Program-made: the position numbers and the translations under genes
NCBI GenBank assembly: GCA_963795195.1
Contig: CAWCGU010000006.1
Coordinates: 806,001-870,000 of the forward strand
DNA from: CAWCGU01 sp963795195
Lineage (GTDB): Bacteria > Actinomycetota > Thermoleophilia > Solirubrobacterales > 70-9
Direction of reading: 5' to 3'
Length of the DNA stretch: 64,000 nucleotides
Shown: in pieces, positions 17,597 through 25,140 of the stretch
How positions within the stretch are numbered: the stretch's first letter is position 1
Layout of the letters: each line of letters begins with the position of its first letter
Notes under the pieces: generated by a model
What the model was told of the DNA's origin: nothing
The model's input: the letters and a program-made list of their open reading frames with translations, nothing else
Database searches by the model: none

Positions 17597-18210
17597 GCGC
17601 GCCGGCTCCCGATCCCGAGGTGAGCGGCCAGCGCCCGGCCGGCGCGGCCGCGGTGGCTGATCGCGTGCTTTTCCTCACTGGAAAGCTCCGCCATCGTGCG
17701 TTCGTCGCCGGGGCCCGTGTCCACGGGCACGAAGGATGGGTCGTAACCGAAGCCTCCGTCGCCGCGCTTGTCGGCGATGAACGTTCCCTCGCAGCGGCCC
17801 TCGAAGGTCTGCTCCCGCCCCTCGTCGTCGATGAAGGCGATCACGCACACGTAGGCAACCGAGTGGTCTGAGTGCGGCTCGAGCTTGGCGATCAACAGGT
17901 CGAGGTTCGCCTCGTCGGTGGCGTCCGGCCCGGCGAAGCGAGCCGAGTAGACCCCGGGGTCGCCACCGAGGGCGGCGGCCGCGATCCCCGAGTCGTCGGC
18001 GAGCGACGGCAGACCGGTCGCCGCGCGGGCGGCGCGGGCCTTGATCAGGGCGTTGCCCTCGAAGCTGCCGGCATCCTCGGGCGGCAACTCGACCTCATCG
18101 GGGAGCCGAATCAACTCCACGCCGGCGAGGATCTCGGCAAGCTCGCGCAGCTTGTGATCGTTGCGGGTCGCCAGCACGATTTGGGGTGGGGCCGCAGCGG
18201 CGGCCGCCAT
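17593..18210 (-). CDS. rdgB: RdgB/HAM1 non-canonical purine NTP pyrophosphatase
   Basis: 205 residues. Hydrolyses dITP, dXTP and ITP to monophosphates, keeping deaminated purines out of DNA and RNA. Hallmarks are VLATRNDHKLRELAEIL at the N-terminus, SLADDSGI (metal and substrate site) at about residue 68, GVYSARFAG, and GFGYDPSFVP. The ATG at 18210 overlaps the RNase PH stop by one base and the stop overlaps the following transporter gene by four. The rph-rdgB pairing is common in bacteria. Confidence 0.95.
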   Translation of the reverse strand: MAAAAAAPPQIVLATRNDHKLRELAEILAGVELIRLPDEVELPPEDAGSFEGNALIKARAARAATGLPSLADDSGIAAAALGGDPGVYSARFAGPDATDEANLDLLIAKLEPHSDHSVAYVCVIAFIDDEGREQTFEGRCEGTFIADKRGDGGFGYDPSFVPVDTGPGDERTMAELSSEEKHAISHRGRAGRALAAHLGIGSRRA

Positions 18211-18944
18211 CAGCCCGGGGCGGCGTCGAAGACTGCGTTCTGGGCGGCGTTCAGCTCGGCGATCGCGTTCTCGGCGAGCACGAGCAGGTCGTCGAGCGAG
18301 GCGCGCGAGAGCGGCGTGCGCTCGGCCGTCGCCTGCACCTCGACGAGTTCGCCCGCCCCGGTCATGACGACGTTGGCGTCAACCTCGGCGCGCGAGTCCT
18401 CGGCGTAGTCGAGGTCGCAAAGCCCGACCCCATCGACCATGCCGACGCTGATTGCTGCGACCGAGCCGGTAAAGGGAAGCATTGAGATCTCGCCGGCGTC
18501 GAGCAGCTTCTGGGCGGCGAGGCGCAGGGCGACGAAACCGCCGGTGATCGAGGCGCAGCGGGTGCCGCCGTCGGCCTGGAGCACGTCGCAGTCGACGTAG
18601 ACGGAGCGCTCGCCGAGCGCCTCGAGGTCGACGACGCCGCGCAGCGAGCGCCCGATCAGGCGCTGGATCTCGACGCCGCGGCCATCCTGCTTACCGCGTG
18701 AGACGTCGCGCTGCTTTCTCTCACCGGTCGAGGCCGGCAGCATCGCGTACTCGGAAGTGACCCAGCCGCGACCCTTGCCCTCCATCCACTTTGGCACCCG
18801 GGCGGTGACCGAGGCGGTGCAGATGATCCTTGTCTCGCCCTGGGAATAGAGAACGGAGCCGTCGGCGGTGCGCACGAAGCCGGGCTCCATCGAGACCGGA
18901 CGCAGGTCGGCAGGGGTGCGGTCGAAGCTTCGGGAGGGAGTCAT
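18210..18944 (-). CDS. rph: ribonuclease PH
   Basis: 244 residues from ATG 18944, with GGGAG just upstream. A phosphate-dependent 3'-5' exoribonuclease that trims tRNA 3' ends. Characteristic segments include an N-terminal R...R..PG.V..A.GS pattern, TRIICTASV, GKGRGWVTSEYAMLPAST, RSLRGVVDLEALGERSVYVD, CDVLQADGGTRCASITGG and the closing VEVQATAERTPLSRASLDDL. The length matches the family. It is the first gene of an operon with rdgB and a metal exporter. The 35-base gap to vapC shows nothing. Confidence 0.95.
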   Translation of the reverse strand: MTPSRSFDRTPADLRPVSMEPGFVRTADGSVLYSQGETRIICTASVTARVPKWMEGKGRGWVTSEYAMLPASTGERKQRDVSRGKQDGRGVEIQRLIGRSLRGVVDLEALGERSVYVDCDVLQADGGTRCASITGGFVALRLAAQKLLDAGEISMLPFTGSVAAISVGMVDGVGLCDLDYAEDSRAEVDANVVMTGAGELVEVQATAERTPLSRASLDDLLVLAENAIAELNAAQNAVFDAAPG

Positions 18945-18979
18945 CGGCCGCAGTCTGGCAGCACCACTTCCCGGAACGG

Positions 18980-19417
18980 CTAGACGGCCAGGGAATCGAC
19001 CGCCGCCTGATCGGCCGGATCGATGCGCTCGAGCCCGGGGACGTCGTCGAAAGCGCGGTCGGTGGCGAGTATGGCGTCGATGCCGCGGGCGAGGGCCACG
19101 GCCGCGAAGACCGCATCGCGGGCCGAAAGCCTCGGATAAGTCTCGAAGAGATCGAGGGCATCGACCACATTCGCCCCGCGTAGGTCGAGCAGAGTGCACA
19201 ACGCGGCCGCTTCTCGAGCGGCCTCGACCGCTTGGCGCCGATCGCCGGTCTTGCGCAAACGCAGGTTGGCAAGCTCGTGCAGCAGGTCGACGCTTGCGTG
19301 CCCGCGGAGCTCGAATCGAGAGGCCCGCTCAACGATGTCCCTGCACGGCTGCTGATATGGGTGCACCTCGCCGAGGGCGTAGGCAAAAACCGAGGTGTCG
19401 TACAGAAACGGCCTCAT
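18980..19417 (-). CDS. vapC: VapC-like PIN-domain toxin
   Basis: 145 residues from ATG 19417. A PIN-fold RNase with the expected acidic residues: D in FLYDTSVFAYAL, E in LLHELANLRLR, D in RLSARDAVFAAVAL and D in AILATDRAFDDV. VapC toxins cut specific RNAs, often initiator tRNA or rRNA. Its start overlaps the antitoxin stop (ATGA), the normal toxin-antitoxin arrangement. A longer start at 19489 would overlap the antitoxin by 76 bases and is unlikely. Confidence 0.88.
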   Translation of the reverse strand: MRPFLYDTSVFAYALGEVHPYQQPCRDIVERASRFELRGHASVDLLHELANLRLRKTGDRRQAVEAAREAAALCTLLDLRGANVVDALDLFETYPRLSARDAVFAAVALARGIDAILATDRAFDDVPGLERIDPADQAAVDSLAV

Positions 19418-19695
19418 TCCGACTCTGGCGGGTCCTTCCAGTAGCGATCGGCCTGCTCCTGGAGCATTCGCTCCTTCTGGAATTCCCAATCCTCCTCCGG
19501 ACCCGGTCCCGTATCTGCCATTGCCAGCAGGCGCCGGCCCGCCTCGAGGCGACGCTGGGCGGTCGTGGCGCCGAGCGCCTCGTCGATCGCCCGCCGGACG
19601 ATTTCGCCAACCGACTGACCCGTCCGTGCCGATTCCTCCCGCAACAGCCTGTCTCGGTCGGCGTCAATCATCAGCTGTAGGCGTCGATTTAACAT
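19414..19695 (-). CDS. vapB: VapB-like ribbon-helix-helix antitoxin
   Basis: 93 residues from ATG 19695. The N-terminal RHH DNA-binding region (MLNRRLQLMIDADRDRLLRE, then ARTGQSVGEIVRRAIDEAL) is followed by a C-terminal toxin-neutralising tail rich in E, W and K (PEEDWEFQKERMLQEQ). ATG 19701 is also possible, but the TAAAAT -10 box ends at 19702, so ATG 19695 fits a leaderless transcript better. It precedes vapC with a four-base overlap and would repress its own promoter. Confidence 0.85.
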   Translation of the reverse strand: MLNRRLQLMIDADRDRLLREESARTGQSVGEIVRRAIDEALGATTAQRRLEAGRRLLAMADTGPGPEEDWEFQKERMLQEQADRYWKDPPESE

Positions 19696-19701
19696 GAGCA
19701 T

Positions 19702-19731
19702 ATTTTAGCATGTGTAACTTTACGTAAGCCA
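19702..19731 (-). promoter_or_regulatory. vapBC promoter/operator region
   Basis: A short AT-rich island, rare in this GC-rich window, lies just upstream of vapB. TAAAAT (19702-19707, minus strand) is a good -10 box whose start point would fall on or next to ATG 19695. A weak -35 (GGCTTA or TGGCTT) lies 17-18 bases upstream. The palindrome TTACGTAA (19720-19727) is a plausible antitoxin operator. Confidence 0.4.
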
Positions 19732-19805
19732 TAGCCAGGCGTCGCCGAGCGCTCTCCTCCCGCGTGCATCCGCGAGACCGTGGCGCCCGGCGGGCCGGCC
19801 TGCGA

Positions 19806-20060
19806 TCACTTGAACGTGATCGCGTTCACCGCCGACTTGATCTTGGTGACGATCAACTCGGCAAGTTCGGTGCCCTGAGCGCCGTTGAACCCCTTCATCG
19901 CAGCCACCATCCCGACCATCAGCAGGCTGACCAGCAGGATCAGGCCGACGTATTCGACGGTGCCCTGGCCGCGCTCTGAGGTGATGCGGCGGGTGCCGGC
20001 TTCAAGTAGGGCGACGATCGCCCTCAGGCGGAAGTCGATGTAGTTGATCAGTGCGTTCAT
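19806..20060 (-). CDS. Flp/Fap-type pilin
   Basis: 84 residues from ATG 20060, with GGAGCG a few bases upstream. A class III type IV pilin: a cytoplasmic leader, then the processing site and hydrophobic helix ERG-QGTVEYVGLILLVSLLMV (Gly before the cut, Glu at position 5 of the mature chain), then a short polar tail. Flp pilins are cut by TadV-type peptidases and assembled by a Tad secretion machine for attachment. No other tad genes lie in this window, so this is an orphan pilin locus. Confidence 0.88.
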   Translation of the reverse strand: MNALINYIDFRLRAIVALLEAGTRRITSERGQGTVEYVGLILLVSLLMVGMVAAMKGFNGAQGTELAELIVTKIKSAVNAITFK

Positions 20061-20088
20061 TCGCGCTCCGTTCGGTGGGGTGACTTTG

Positions 20089-20110
20089 GGAACGGAGCGT
20101 TCCGCGGAAC
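20089..20110. promoter_or_regulatory. GGAACG inverted-repeat cluster upstream of the pilin gene
   Basis: GGAACG-GAG-CGTTCC (20089-20103) overlaps a perfect 12-bp palindrome GTTCCGCGGAAC (20099-20110). This lies 29-50 bases upstream of the pilin start, where an operator or promoter would be expected. The half-sites resemble an actinobacterial SOS box only loosely (spacing 5 instead of 4), so no regulator is assigned. In the rest of the gap to 20249 there is only a GATAAT at 20209-20214 that could serve the DUF2283 gene. Confidence 0.35.
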
Positions 20111-20249
20111 GCGTGACTGATCAAGACACGGACGTCGCAAATGGCGCGCGGCTTTGAGTCAGATTTCCCGCCACCATCGCGCGATACTGCGGGCGATGTC
20201 GCAGGTCGGATAATCACCGCGGTGGCACTGAGAAAGGGGGCCCCAAGCG

Positions 20250-20675
20250 ATGGAAGCCGTAGAGGTTCACATCGGATCGCACATATTCGACCGCGCCGAC
20301 TACGACGCCGAGGGCGACGTGCTCTACCTACACGTGGGCGAGCCCGTTGAGGCCGAGGGCGAGAAGACCCCGGAGGGTCATGTGCTGCGCTTCGAACCCG
20401 ACACGCAGCGCGTCGTCGGACTCACGGTCATCAACGCGCGTTCGGTGATCGATCGCGACGGGCGTTTGGTCGTCACCGTGCCGGGGAGAGTCGCGGTCCA
20501 TAGCCACGCCGGGACGCGAGTGGTTCACCGTCAGTGCCGAGAGTTACCCTTCCGCGGCGGCTATTCAGGCCTCCGGTCCGCGCTCGCAGCCCGGGCTGCG
20601 GTCCTTCGCCCGTCCGCCGTTGCAGGTGTCACGGCCGGGACCTCCGTTGGTGAGGTCGCGACCGTCCTGCCCTAG
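20250..20675 (+). CDS. DUF2283 domain protein, long C-terminus doubtful
   Basis: The first about 80 residues match DUF2283: YDAEGDVLYLHVG, then EGHVLRFEPDTQRVVGLTVI and a short VTVP strand. DUF2283 proteins are small, usually 60-100 residues, with no defined role, and are sometimes found near toxin-antitoxin loci. After VTVPGRVAV the sequence becomes compositionally odd and overlaps the end of the convergent gene by 111 bases, so the true stop may be earlier through a frame slip. ATG 20250 has GGGGGCCCC about ten bases upstream. Confidence 0.65.
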   Translation: MEAVEVHIGSHIFDRADYDAEGDVLYLHVGEPVEAEGEKTPEGHVLRFEPDTQRVVGLTVINARSVIDRDGRLVVTVPGRVAVHSHAGTRVVHRQCRELPFRGGYSGLRSALAARAAVLRPSAVAGVTAGTSVGEVATVLP

Positions 20676-23153
20676 CAGCCTGTCCCTGCCCTGCTCCCCG
20701 AAGAGCTTGTCGTTGCCGTCTTCGCCCGAGACTTTGTCGCTGCCCTTGCCCGCGCAGACGATGTCGCTGCCCTTGCCGGCCCTGACGTTGTCGTTGCCGC
20801 CGAGGGTCGCGATGACGTCTACTTTCTTCGTCCCCCTCACTCGGTCCTTGCCCTGGGTACCGACGATCGTCGCCGGCTTGCCGCGGCAGGTGGTGGCGTC
20901 GCCGTCAGGCGGAGGCTCCGGGTCGGGGCCCGGCGGGCCCGGCACTCCGGCGAAGGCTGCGAAGCCGGATGCCATCGTGAACGGCGCGGTCAGCGCGGGG
21001 AACTCTCCGCCGAGTACGAGCCCGCCGTCGGAGGGGATCGCGAGCGCGCGCACGGGCGCCACGTCTGAGGCCCCAAGGGGGAGCGCCGGTTCCGGGGCGA
21101 ATGGAAGGGCCGCTCCCGACAGGGTCTCGAAGGCGGCAAAGAAGCTACGAGGGGTTGCGCCGTTCACCTGGGTAAAGATGCCGCCCCCATAAGTCGTCGC
21201 GCCGCTCGTCGCAAGCGCATGCACGGGCAGGCCAATGTTCGGGTCGAACGCGCTCGCCACTCCCGTCGCGGGATCGAAGCTTGCGACGTTGTTGCGAGGC
21301 AAGGAGCCGTTGACGGCGGAGAAGTCACCGCCTGCGGAGAGCGTGCCTGCGCTCAGGGTCAGCGCCCTGACCGCGGCGTTGGCATTCGGGTCAAAGCCGG
21401 TGGCGGTCAGGCTCGCGGGGTCGAACGCGGCGATGCGGTTGCGGGGCACGGATCCGTTCACGTGCGCGAACTCGCCACCCGCAAACAGCGTTCCGCCCCC
21501 GAGCGCGAGTGCGTTCACTGCACCGTCGAGGTCGGGGTTCGGGGCCAGCAGCGCGCCGGCGGTGCCCGGGACGTCGAGGAAGGACGCCAGGTTCCCGCGC
21601 GGCGTGCCGGCGGCCTCGGTGAACGCGCCACCGACGTGGACGGTTGCGCCGTCGACCGCGAGTGCGCGCACCGGTCCGTTGGTGGCCGCCGCGAAGCCCG
21701 TGGGAGCACCGGTCGTGGGGTCATATCCGTTCGCTGAGGGTGCCAGGCCCCCGTGGCCGGCGTAAAGGGTCGAGCCCGACAGTCCGACGGCATTCACGAT
21801 CGCCGTGCCCTGGGGCGGGTCGAAGGCGGTCGGCAATCCCGTGGTCAGGTCGATCGCGCCGAGATTTGCCCGCGCCACCCCGCCGGCCACCGCGAACCGT
21901 CCTCCGACGGCGATCGTCGCGCCAGCGTTCGCGACCTCGAGGACCTGGCCGCTAGTCCTGCCGAGGCCGGGATCCCAGGGATCGAGTGCGCCGGTGGCGG
22001 CATCGAAAGCTGCCGCACCAAGCCGTTTTGCAAGCGGATCTCCCGCTTGCGAAAACCCTCCCGCCACGTACAACTTTCCCGACTGCAACGCCATCGCCTG
22101 TATGCCGCCGCCGTTTAGTGGCCCACCCCCGATGGGCGTTGGACCGAGCTTGGCCAGAAATCCCGTCGCCGTGCCCGTGCCCGTTCCAAAGAAGCTCTGG
22201 ACCTCGGCCGCGCCGAGTGGGGCCCCGCTGCCGCCGACGTACACCTCGGCGCTCGCGCACGTGGTCGGACTCGGCTGGCGGACCAGCAGCGCATCCTTTT
22301 CGAGCGGGAAGCTCGGAACCCACGCGGACGGAGTGCTGCTCAGATTCTCGAACGCCGCCAGCCCCGCCCGCGGCATCCCCCCGGCATTCGCAAACGTCCC
22401 CCCGGCGTACAAGATGTCGACCGCAGCGGTGTCACACCGGGCGAGGGCAAACACCTCGCCGCCGGGATCGGGCTCGAAGGAATTCACAACCGTCCCATTC
22501 GCCTCGAACGCGGCGAGGTTCAACTTGCCGGCAGCGTCGAAAATGCCTCCTGCTACGACCCGGCTGCCGACGACGAGCACGTCGTCCACGTCGGCGTTGA
22601 GCGCGGCTATCGGCGTGGCGAAGCTTGTCAGAGCGCCAGTGGCCGAATCGAATGCCGCCAACGCGGGACGGACGGTGCCGCCGTTGACCGTGTCGAAACT
22701 GCCCCCGGCGTAAACCACGCCACCGCTTCGCGCAAGCGCGAATACCGCACCTCCCTCCGCGCTCGACGCCCAAGCGGGGTCGACTGACCCGTCGGCGAAC
22801 AGATGCGCGAGGTTGGTGCGCGGGACGCCGCCAACGTGGGTGAAGCTGCCGCCGAGGTACCACCCCCCGGCCCCATCGGTGATCGCTTCGTGGACCCGGC
22901 CGAGGACTGGTGGAAAGCTCACGTTCAACGCGCCTGCTGTGGCGTCGAACACCGCAAAGCCGCCGGTGTTGGGGGCGATTCGGCTGAAGTTGCCGCCGAT
23001 GTACGCGGTCGTCCCTGACGTGACGATCGAATTGACGCTGCCGTCGACGCCCCAGGATGGTGTGGGCGTGGGGACCGGGTCGGCGGATGCAGACGGGGTG
23101 CCTGCGACACCTAGTCCCAACCCCAGGATCCAAGCGAGCAACCACCCTCTCAT
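20565..23153 (-). CDS. secreted delta-60-type repeat protein with RTX-like C-terminus
   Basis: 862 residues from ATG 23153, chosen because it starts the signal peptide (MRGWLLAWILGLGLGVAG). Residues about 30-750 contain repeated units of the type LYVAGGFSQAGD, LGAAAFDAATGALDPWDPG, TLFAGGEFAHVNG, as in delta-60/propeller-like repeats. The last about 110 residues carry calcium-binding RTX-like nonapeptides (GGNDNVRAGKGSDIV, GSDKVSGEDGNDKLFG). No toxin or enzyme domain was seen, so it is probably a calcium-stabilised exported surface protein. The convergent end overlaps the DUF2283 frame. Confidence 0.75.
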   Translation of the reverse strand: MRGWLLAWILGLGLGVAGTPSASADPVPTPTPSWGVDGSVNSIVTSGTTAYIGGNFSRIAPNTGGFAVFDATAGALNVSFPPVLGRVHEAITDGAGGWYLGGSFTHVGGVPRTNLAHLFADGSVDPAWASSAEGGAVFALARSGGVVYAGGSFDTVNGGTVRPALAAFDSATGALTSFATPIAALNADVDDVLVVGSRVVAGGIFDAAGKLNLAAFEANGTVVNSFEPDPGGEVFALARCDTAAVDILYAGGTFANAGGMPRAGLAAFENLSSTPSAWVPSFPLEKDALLVRQPSPTTCASAEVYVGGSGAPLGAAEVQSFFGTGTGTATGFLAKLGPTPIGGGPLNGGGIQAMALQSGKLYVAGGFSQAGDPLAKRLGAAAFDAATGALDPWDPGLGRTSGQVLEVANAGATIAVGGRFAVAGGVARANLGAIDLTTGLPTAFDPPQGTAIVNAVGLSGSTLYAGHGGLAPSANGYDPTTGAPTGFAAATNGPVRALAVDGATVHVGGAFTEAAGTPRGNLASFLDVPGTAGALLAPNPDLDGAVNALALGGGTLFAGGEFAHVNGSVPRNRIAAFDPASLTATGFDPNANAAVRALTLSAGTLSAGGDFSAVNGSLPRNNVASFDPATGVASAFDPNIGLPVHALATSGATTYGGGIFTQVNGATPRSFFAAFETLSGAALPFAPEPALPLGASDVAPVRALAIPSDGGLVLGGEFPALTAPFTMASGFAAFAGVPGPPGPDPEPPPDGDATTCRGKPATIVGTQGKDRVRGTKKVDVIATLGGNDNVRAGKGSDIVCAGKGSDKVSGEDGNDKLFGEQGRDRLLGQDGRDLTNGGPGRDTCNGGRAKDRSPGCERGPEA

Positions 23154-23220
23154 GGGCTGAAGGGTAAAGCGATTCGATCCCCTGTGCGCATTTTCCGGCC
23201 GAGTGATTTCGGGCGGGGCA

Positions 23221-23916
23221 CTACTGGCCCAGCAGAACGGCGCCCGCGGTCCTGTCGTCACCGGTCCCGGTCGTGCCGACGTCGCCGCCTTCGCAATCGA
23301 CGCCGAGCTCAAGCTGGTGCGGGCCCGCCGCGACGACGCCGGTGACCCCGAACATGTCTACAGGCTCTGGGACCACATCGAAGAGCAGTCGGCCTGTGCC
23401 CGGTACGGGGACATCGTCGAGGTACAGCCCCACCACGGCATTCCCGGCCGTGCAGTCGACGTCTAGGTCGTGGATGCTCGCCATGACCAGCAGCCGTCCC
23501 GCAGAGGGCGTGTCGATCACAGGATTCGCCAGCGAGATGGGGACCAGCGAATCGGGTGGGTAGTTGGGATCGAGCTTTCCCTGCGTGATCCCGTAGGTCG
23601 GCCCTGGCGATCCGTCCTGCCCGGGCTGGCCCGGGGACCCCTGGAGGCCCTGCGGCCCTGCGGGCAACTGTCCCGCGGCGAAGTCGTCCCCCAGAAGCGA
23701 TCCGTCTGCGACCTCGGAGGCCCCGACCGCACCCGCCTTGATCTCCGGCGCCCCGACGCCGTTCGTCTTGATCTGCTTGGCGCCGACCGAATTCGCCGGC
23801 AGCTGCGAAACGGCGTATGCCGTTCCGCCCAGCGCGATAAAGACCGCCAGCGTCGCCATCACGTTGGCGTATGAGAGCCGGCTTCCGAGATCTCTGATTC
23901 CGGCGTACCTCCTCAT
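23221..23916 (-). CDS. secreted collagen-like-stalk protein, lineage-type leader
   Basis: 231 residues. The leader LSYANVMATLAVFIALGGTA is a recurring signal/anchor type in this actinobacterial lineage. It is followed by a repeated polar stretch (SVGAKQIKTNGVGAPEIKAG, AVGASEVADGSL), a short collagen-like G-x-y run (GPQGLQGSPGQPGQDGSPGP) and a C-terminal beta-rich domain with two cysteines. Probably a surface-exposed protein of unknown role. It sits between two other exported proteins on the same strand. Confidence 0.75.
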   Translation of the reverse strand: MRRYAGIRDLGSRLSYANVMATLAVFIALGGTAYAVSQLPANSVGAKQIKTNGVGAPEIKAGAVGASEVADGSLLGDDFAAGQLPAGPQGLQGSPGQPGQDGSPGPTYGITQGKLDPNYPPDSLVPISLANPVIDTPSAGRLLVMASIHDLDVDCTAGNAVVGLYLDDVPVPGTGRLLFDVVPEPVDMFGVTGVVAAGPHQLELGVDCEGGDVGTTGTGDDRTAGAVLLGQ

Positions 23917-23937
23917 CGCGGACGCTCCGGCCTCGCG

Positions 23938-25038
23938 CTAGATGTCGTTGAGGGAGATGAGGGCCAAAGGCATCGCCTCGGAGTCGCTTTCTCCGGCGGC
24001 GTCGGTAACGGTCAGCGTCACCACCACGAAATTGTCATTGAAGTCATTGAGGTCATACGCGTGCGTGATCGTGGTCGGTGGAGCCGTGGCCCAATCCTGG
24101 ATCCCCGTAGACGTTCCGTCGCCGAAGTCGATCGACCAACTCGCGATGTCGTCGCCGGGGTCGGTGCTGATCGTGCCGCGGAAGCTGAAGCTGAAGGTGT
24201 CGTCGGGCTGACACTGGTTATCGGCGCAGAAGCCGAAGTACACGGTCCCGGTGGTAAACCGCGTCCAGACACTGCGCGGGTCCTCGTAGAAGCAGAAGAG
24301 GTCGGGGTGTTGTCCTGCATAGCAGGAGCCAGCAGGGCCATCTTCGTCCGGGCTGATCGGTGCGGTCTCTAGCTCCAGCACCGCCGTCGGCGGGCCGTCG
24401 GGCTGCTCGCAGCGCTCGACGCCGGCGACCGCCTCGGCGAGCACCACACTTGCGCCGCCCGGTCCTCTCAGCTCAAGGGCGCGCTGCGTGATCACACCGC
24501 CGGCAACGGTCTTGCGGTTCACGTACAGGGTCACCAGCCCGAGCGGGATCTTCACCGGCCCGCTGCCGATGTCCAATGGCGGGCCGCCGTTGATCCGCAC
24601 GTATGCCACTCTCGAGGAGCCAATAAGACCCGGGTTGTGGTTCTCTCGGGTGCAGAACGAGTCCGCCTGCGAGCGCAGCAGACCGGTCTTGATCCTGAGT
24701 CCCCCAACCGTGACCACCGCGCTCGCCACCGACGCGTCCGCCTGACCACCGGCGACACCACCGGGGTCGGTGTTGGTGTTCGCGTTCAACAGGGCGAGCG
24801 AAACCAGCCCCGGAACCCCGCCAGAGGGACCCGAGCGAGCGTCATCCTCGCACGGGCTACCGGCCTCGTTGGCGACCTGCGGCTCCGAGAACACCAACGA
24901 GGTGGCCAAGGACACCCGCACCGAGCTCGCCCGGCACGAGAAGCTTCCCTTCCCGCCCGCATGCGCGGACGCCTCCGCGGCCGACGACCCGCACACCACC
25001 AGCGCAAACACGAGGGTCCAACACAAATTTCTGAGCAT
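23938..25038 (-). CDS. secreted PKD-domain protein (choice-of-anchor-P-like)
   Basis: 366 residues with a signal peptide (LCWTLVFALVVCGSSAAEA). The N-terminal half resembles choice-of-anchor-P proteins (ADASVASAVVTVGGLRIKTG with conserved C before and after). The C-terminal about 110 residues form a PKD-like Ig domain (SWSIDFGDGTSTG ... HAYD ... FVVVTLTVTDAAGESDS). Probably a surface protein. Its promoter region carries a perfect copy of the 18-bp box that also lies after the LAL regulator gene, so it is likely controlled by that regulator. Confidence 0.75.
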   Translation of the reverse strand: MLRNLCWTLVFALVVCGSSAAEASAHAGGKGSFSCRASSVRVSLATSLVFSEPQVANEAGSPCEDDARSGPSGGVPGLVSLALLNANTNTDPGGVAGGQADASVASAVVTVGGLRIKTGLLRSQADSFCTRENHNPGLIGSSRVAYVRINGGPPLDIGSGPVKIPLGLVTLYVNRKTVAGGVITQRALELRGPGGASVVLAEAVAGVERCEQPDGPPTAVLELETAPISPDEDGPAGSCYAGQHPDLFCFYEDPRSVWTRFTTGTVYFGFCADNQCQPDDTFSFSFRGTISTDPGDDIASWSIDFGDGTSTGIQDWATAPPTTITHAYDLNDFNDNFVVVTLTVTDAAGESDSEAMPLALISLNDI

Positions 25039-25076
25039 GCTGCCTCCTCAACCGAGAGTCCGTGTCGTGCGGCGAT

Positions 25077-25116
25077 GCTAGGCCCCGCAGACGGCGCTCG
25101 CATCGGGTGTTTCCCT
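25077..25116 (-). promoter_or_regulatory. LAL-locus two-part box, copy A
   Basis: On the minus strand AGGGAAACACCCGATGCG (25116-25099) is followed after 13 bases by GGGCCTAGC (25085-25077), 38 bases before the PKD-protein start. Both parts are identical to copy B. The 18-mer contains a GGG/CCC inverted repeat and lies 24 bases upstream of the divergent LuxR gene, so it could serve both directions. Confidence 0.65.
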
Positions 25117-25140
25117 ATGTCGTGAGCGTGGATCGGTCGT

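Noticed and set aside
20089..20110. SOS (LexA) box upstream of the pilin
   Set aside because: The half-site spacing is five bases instead of four, and there is no SOS-type gene nearby.
22804..22930. Possible collagen-like or transposon repeats in the delta-60 gene
   Set aside because: The repetition is explained by the protein repeat units; no inverted ends or transposase.
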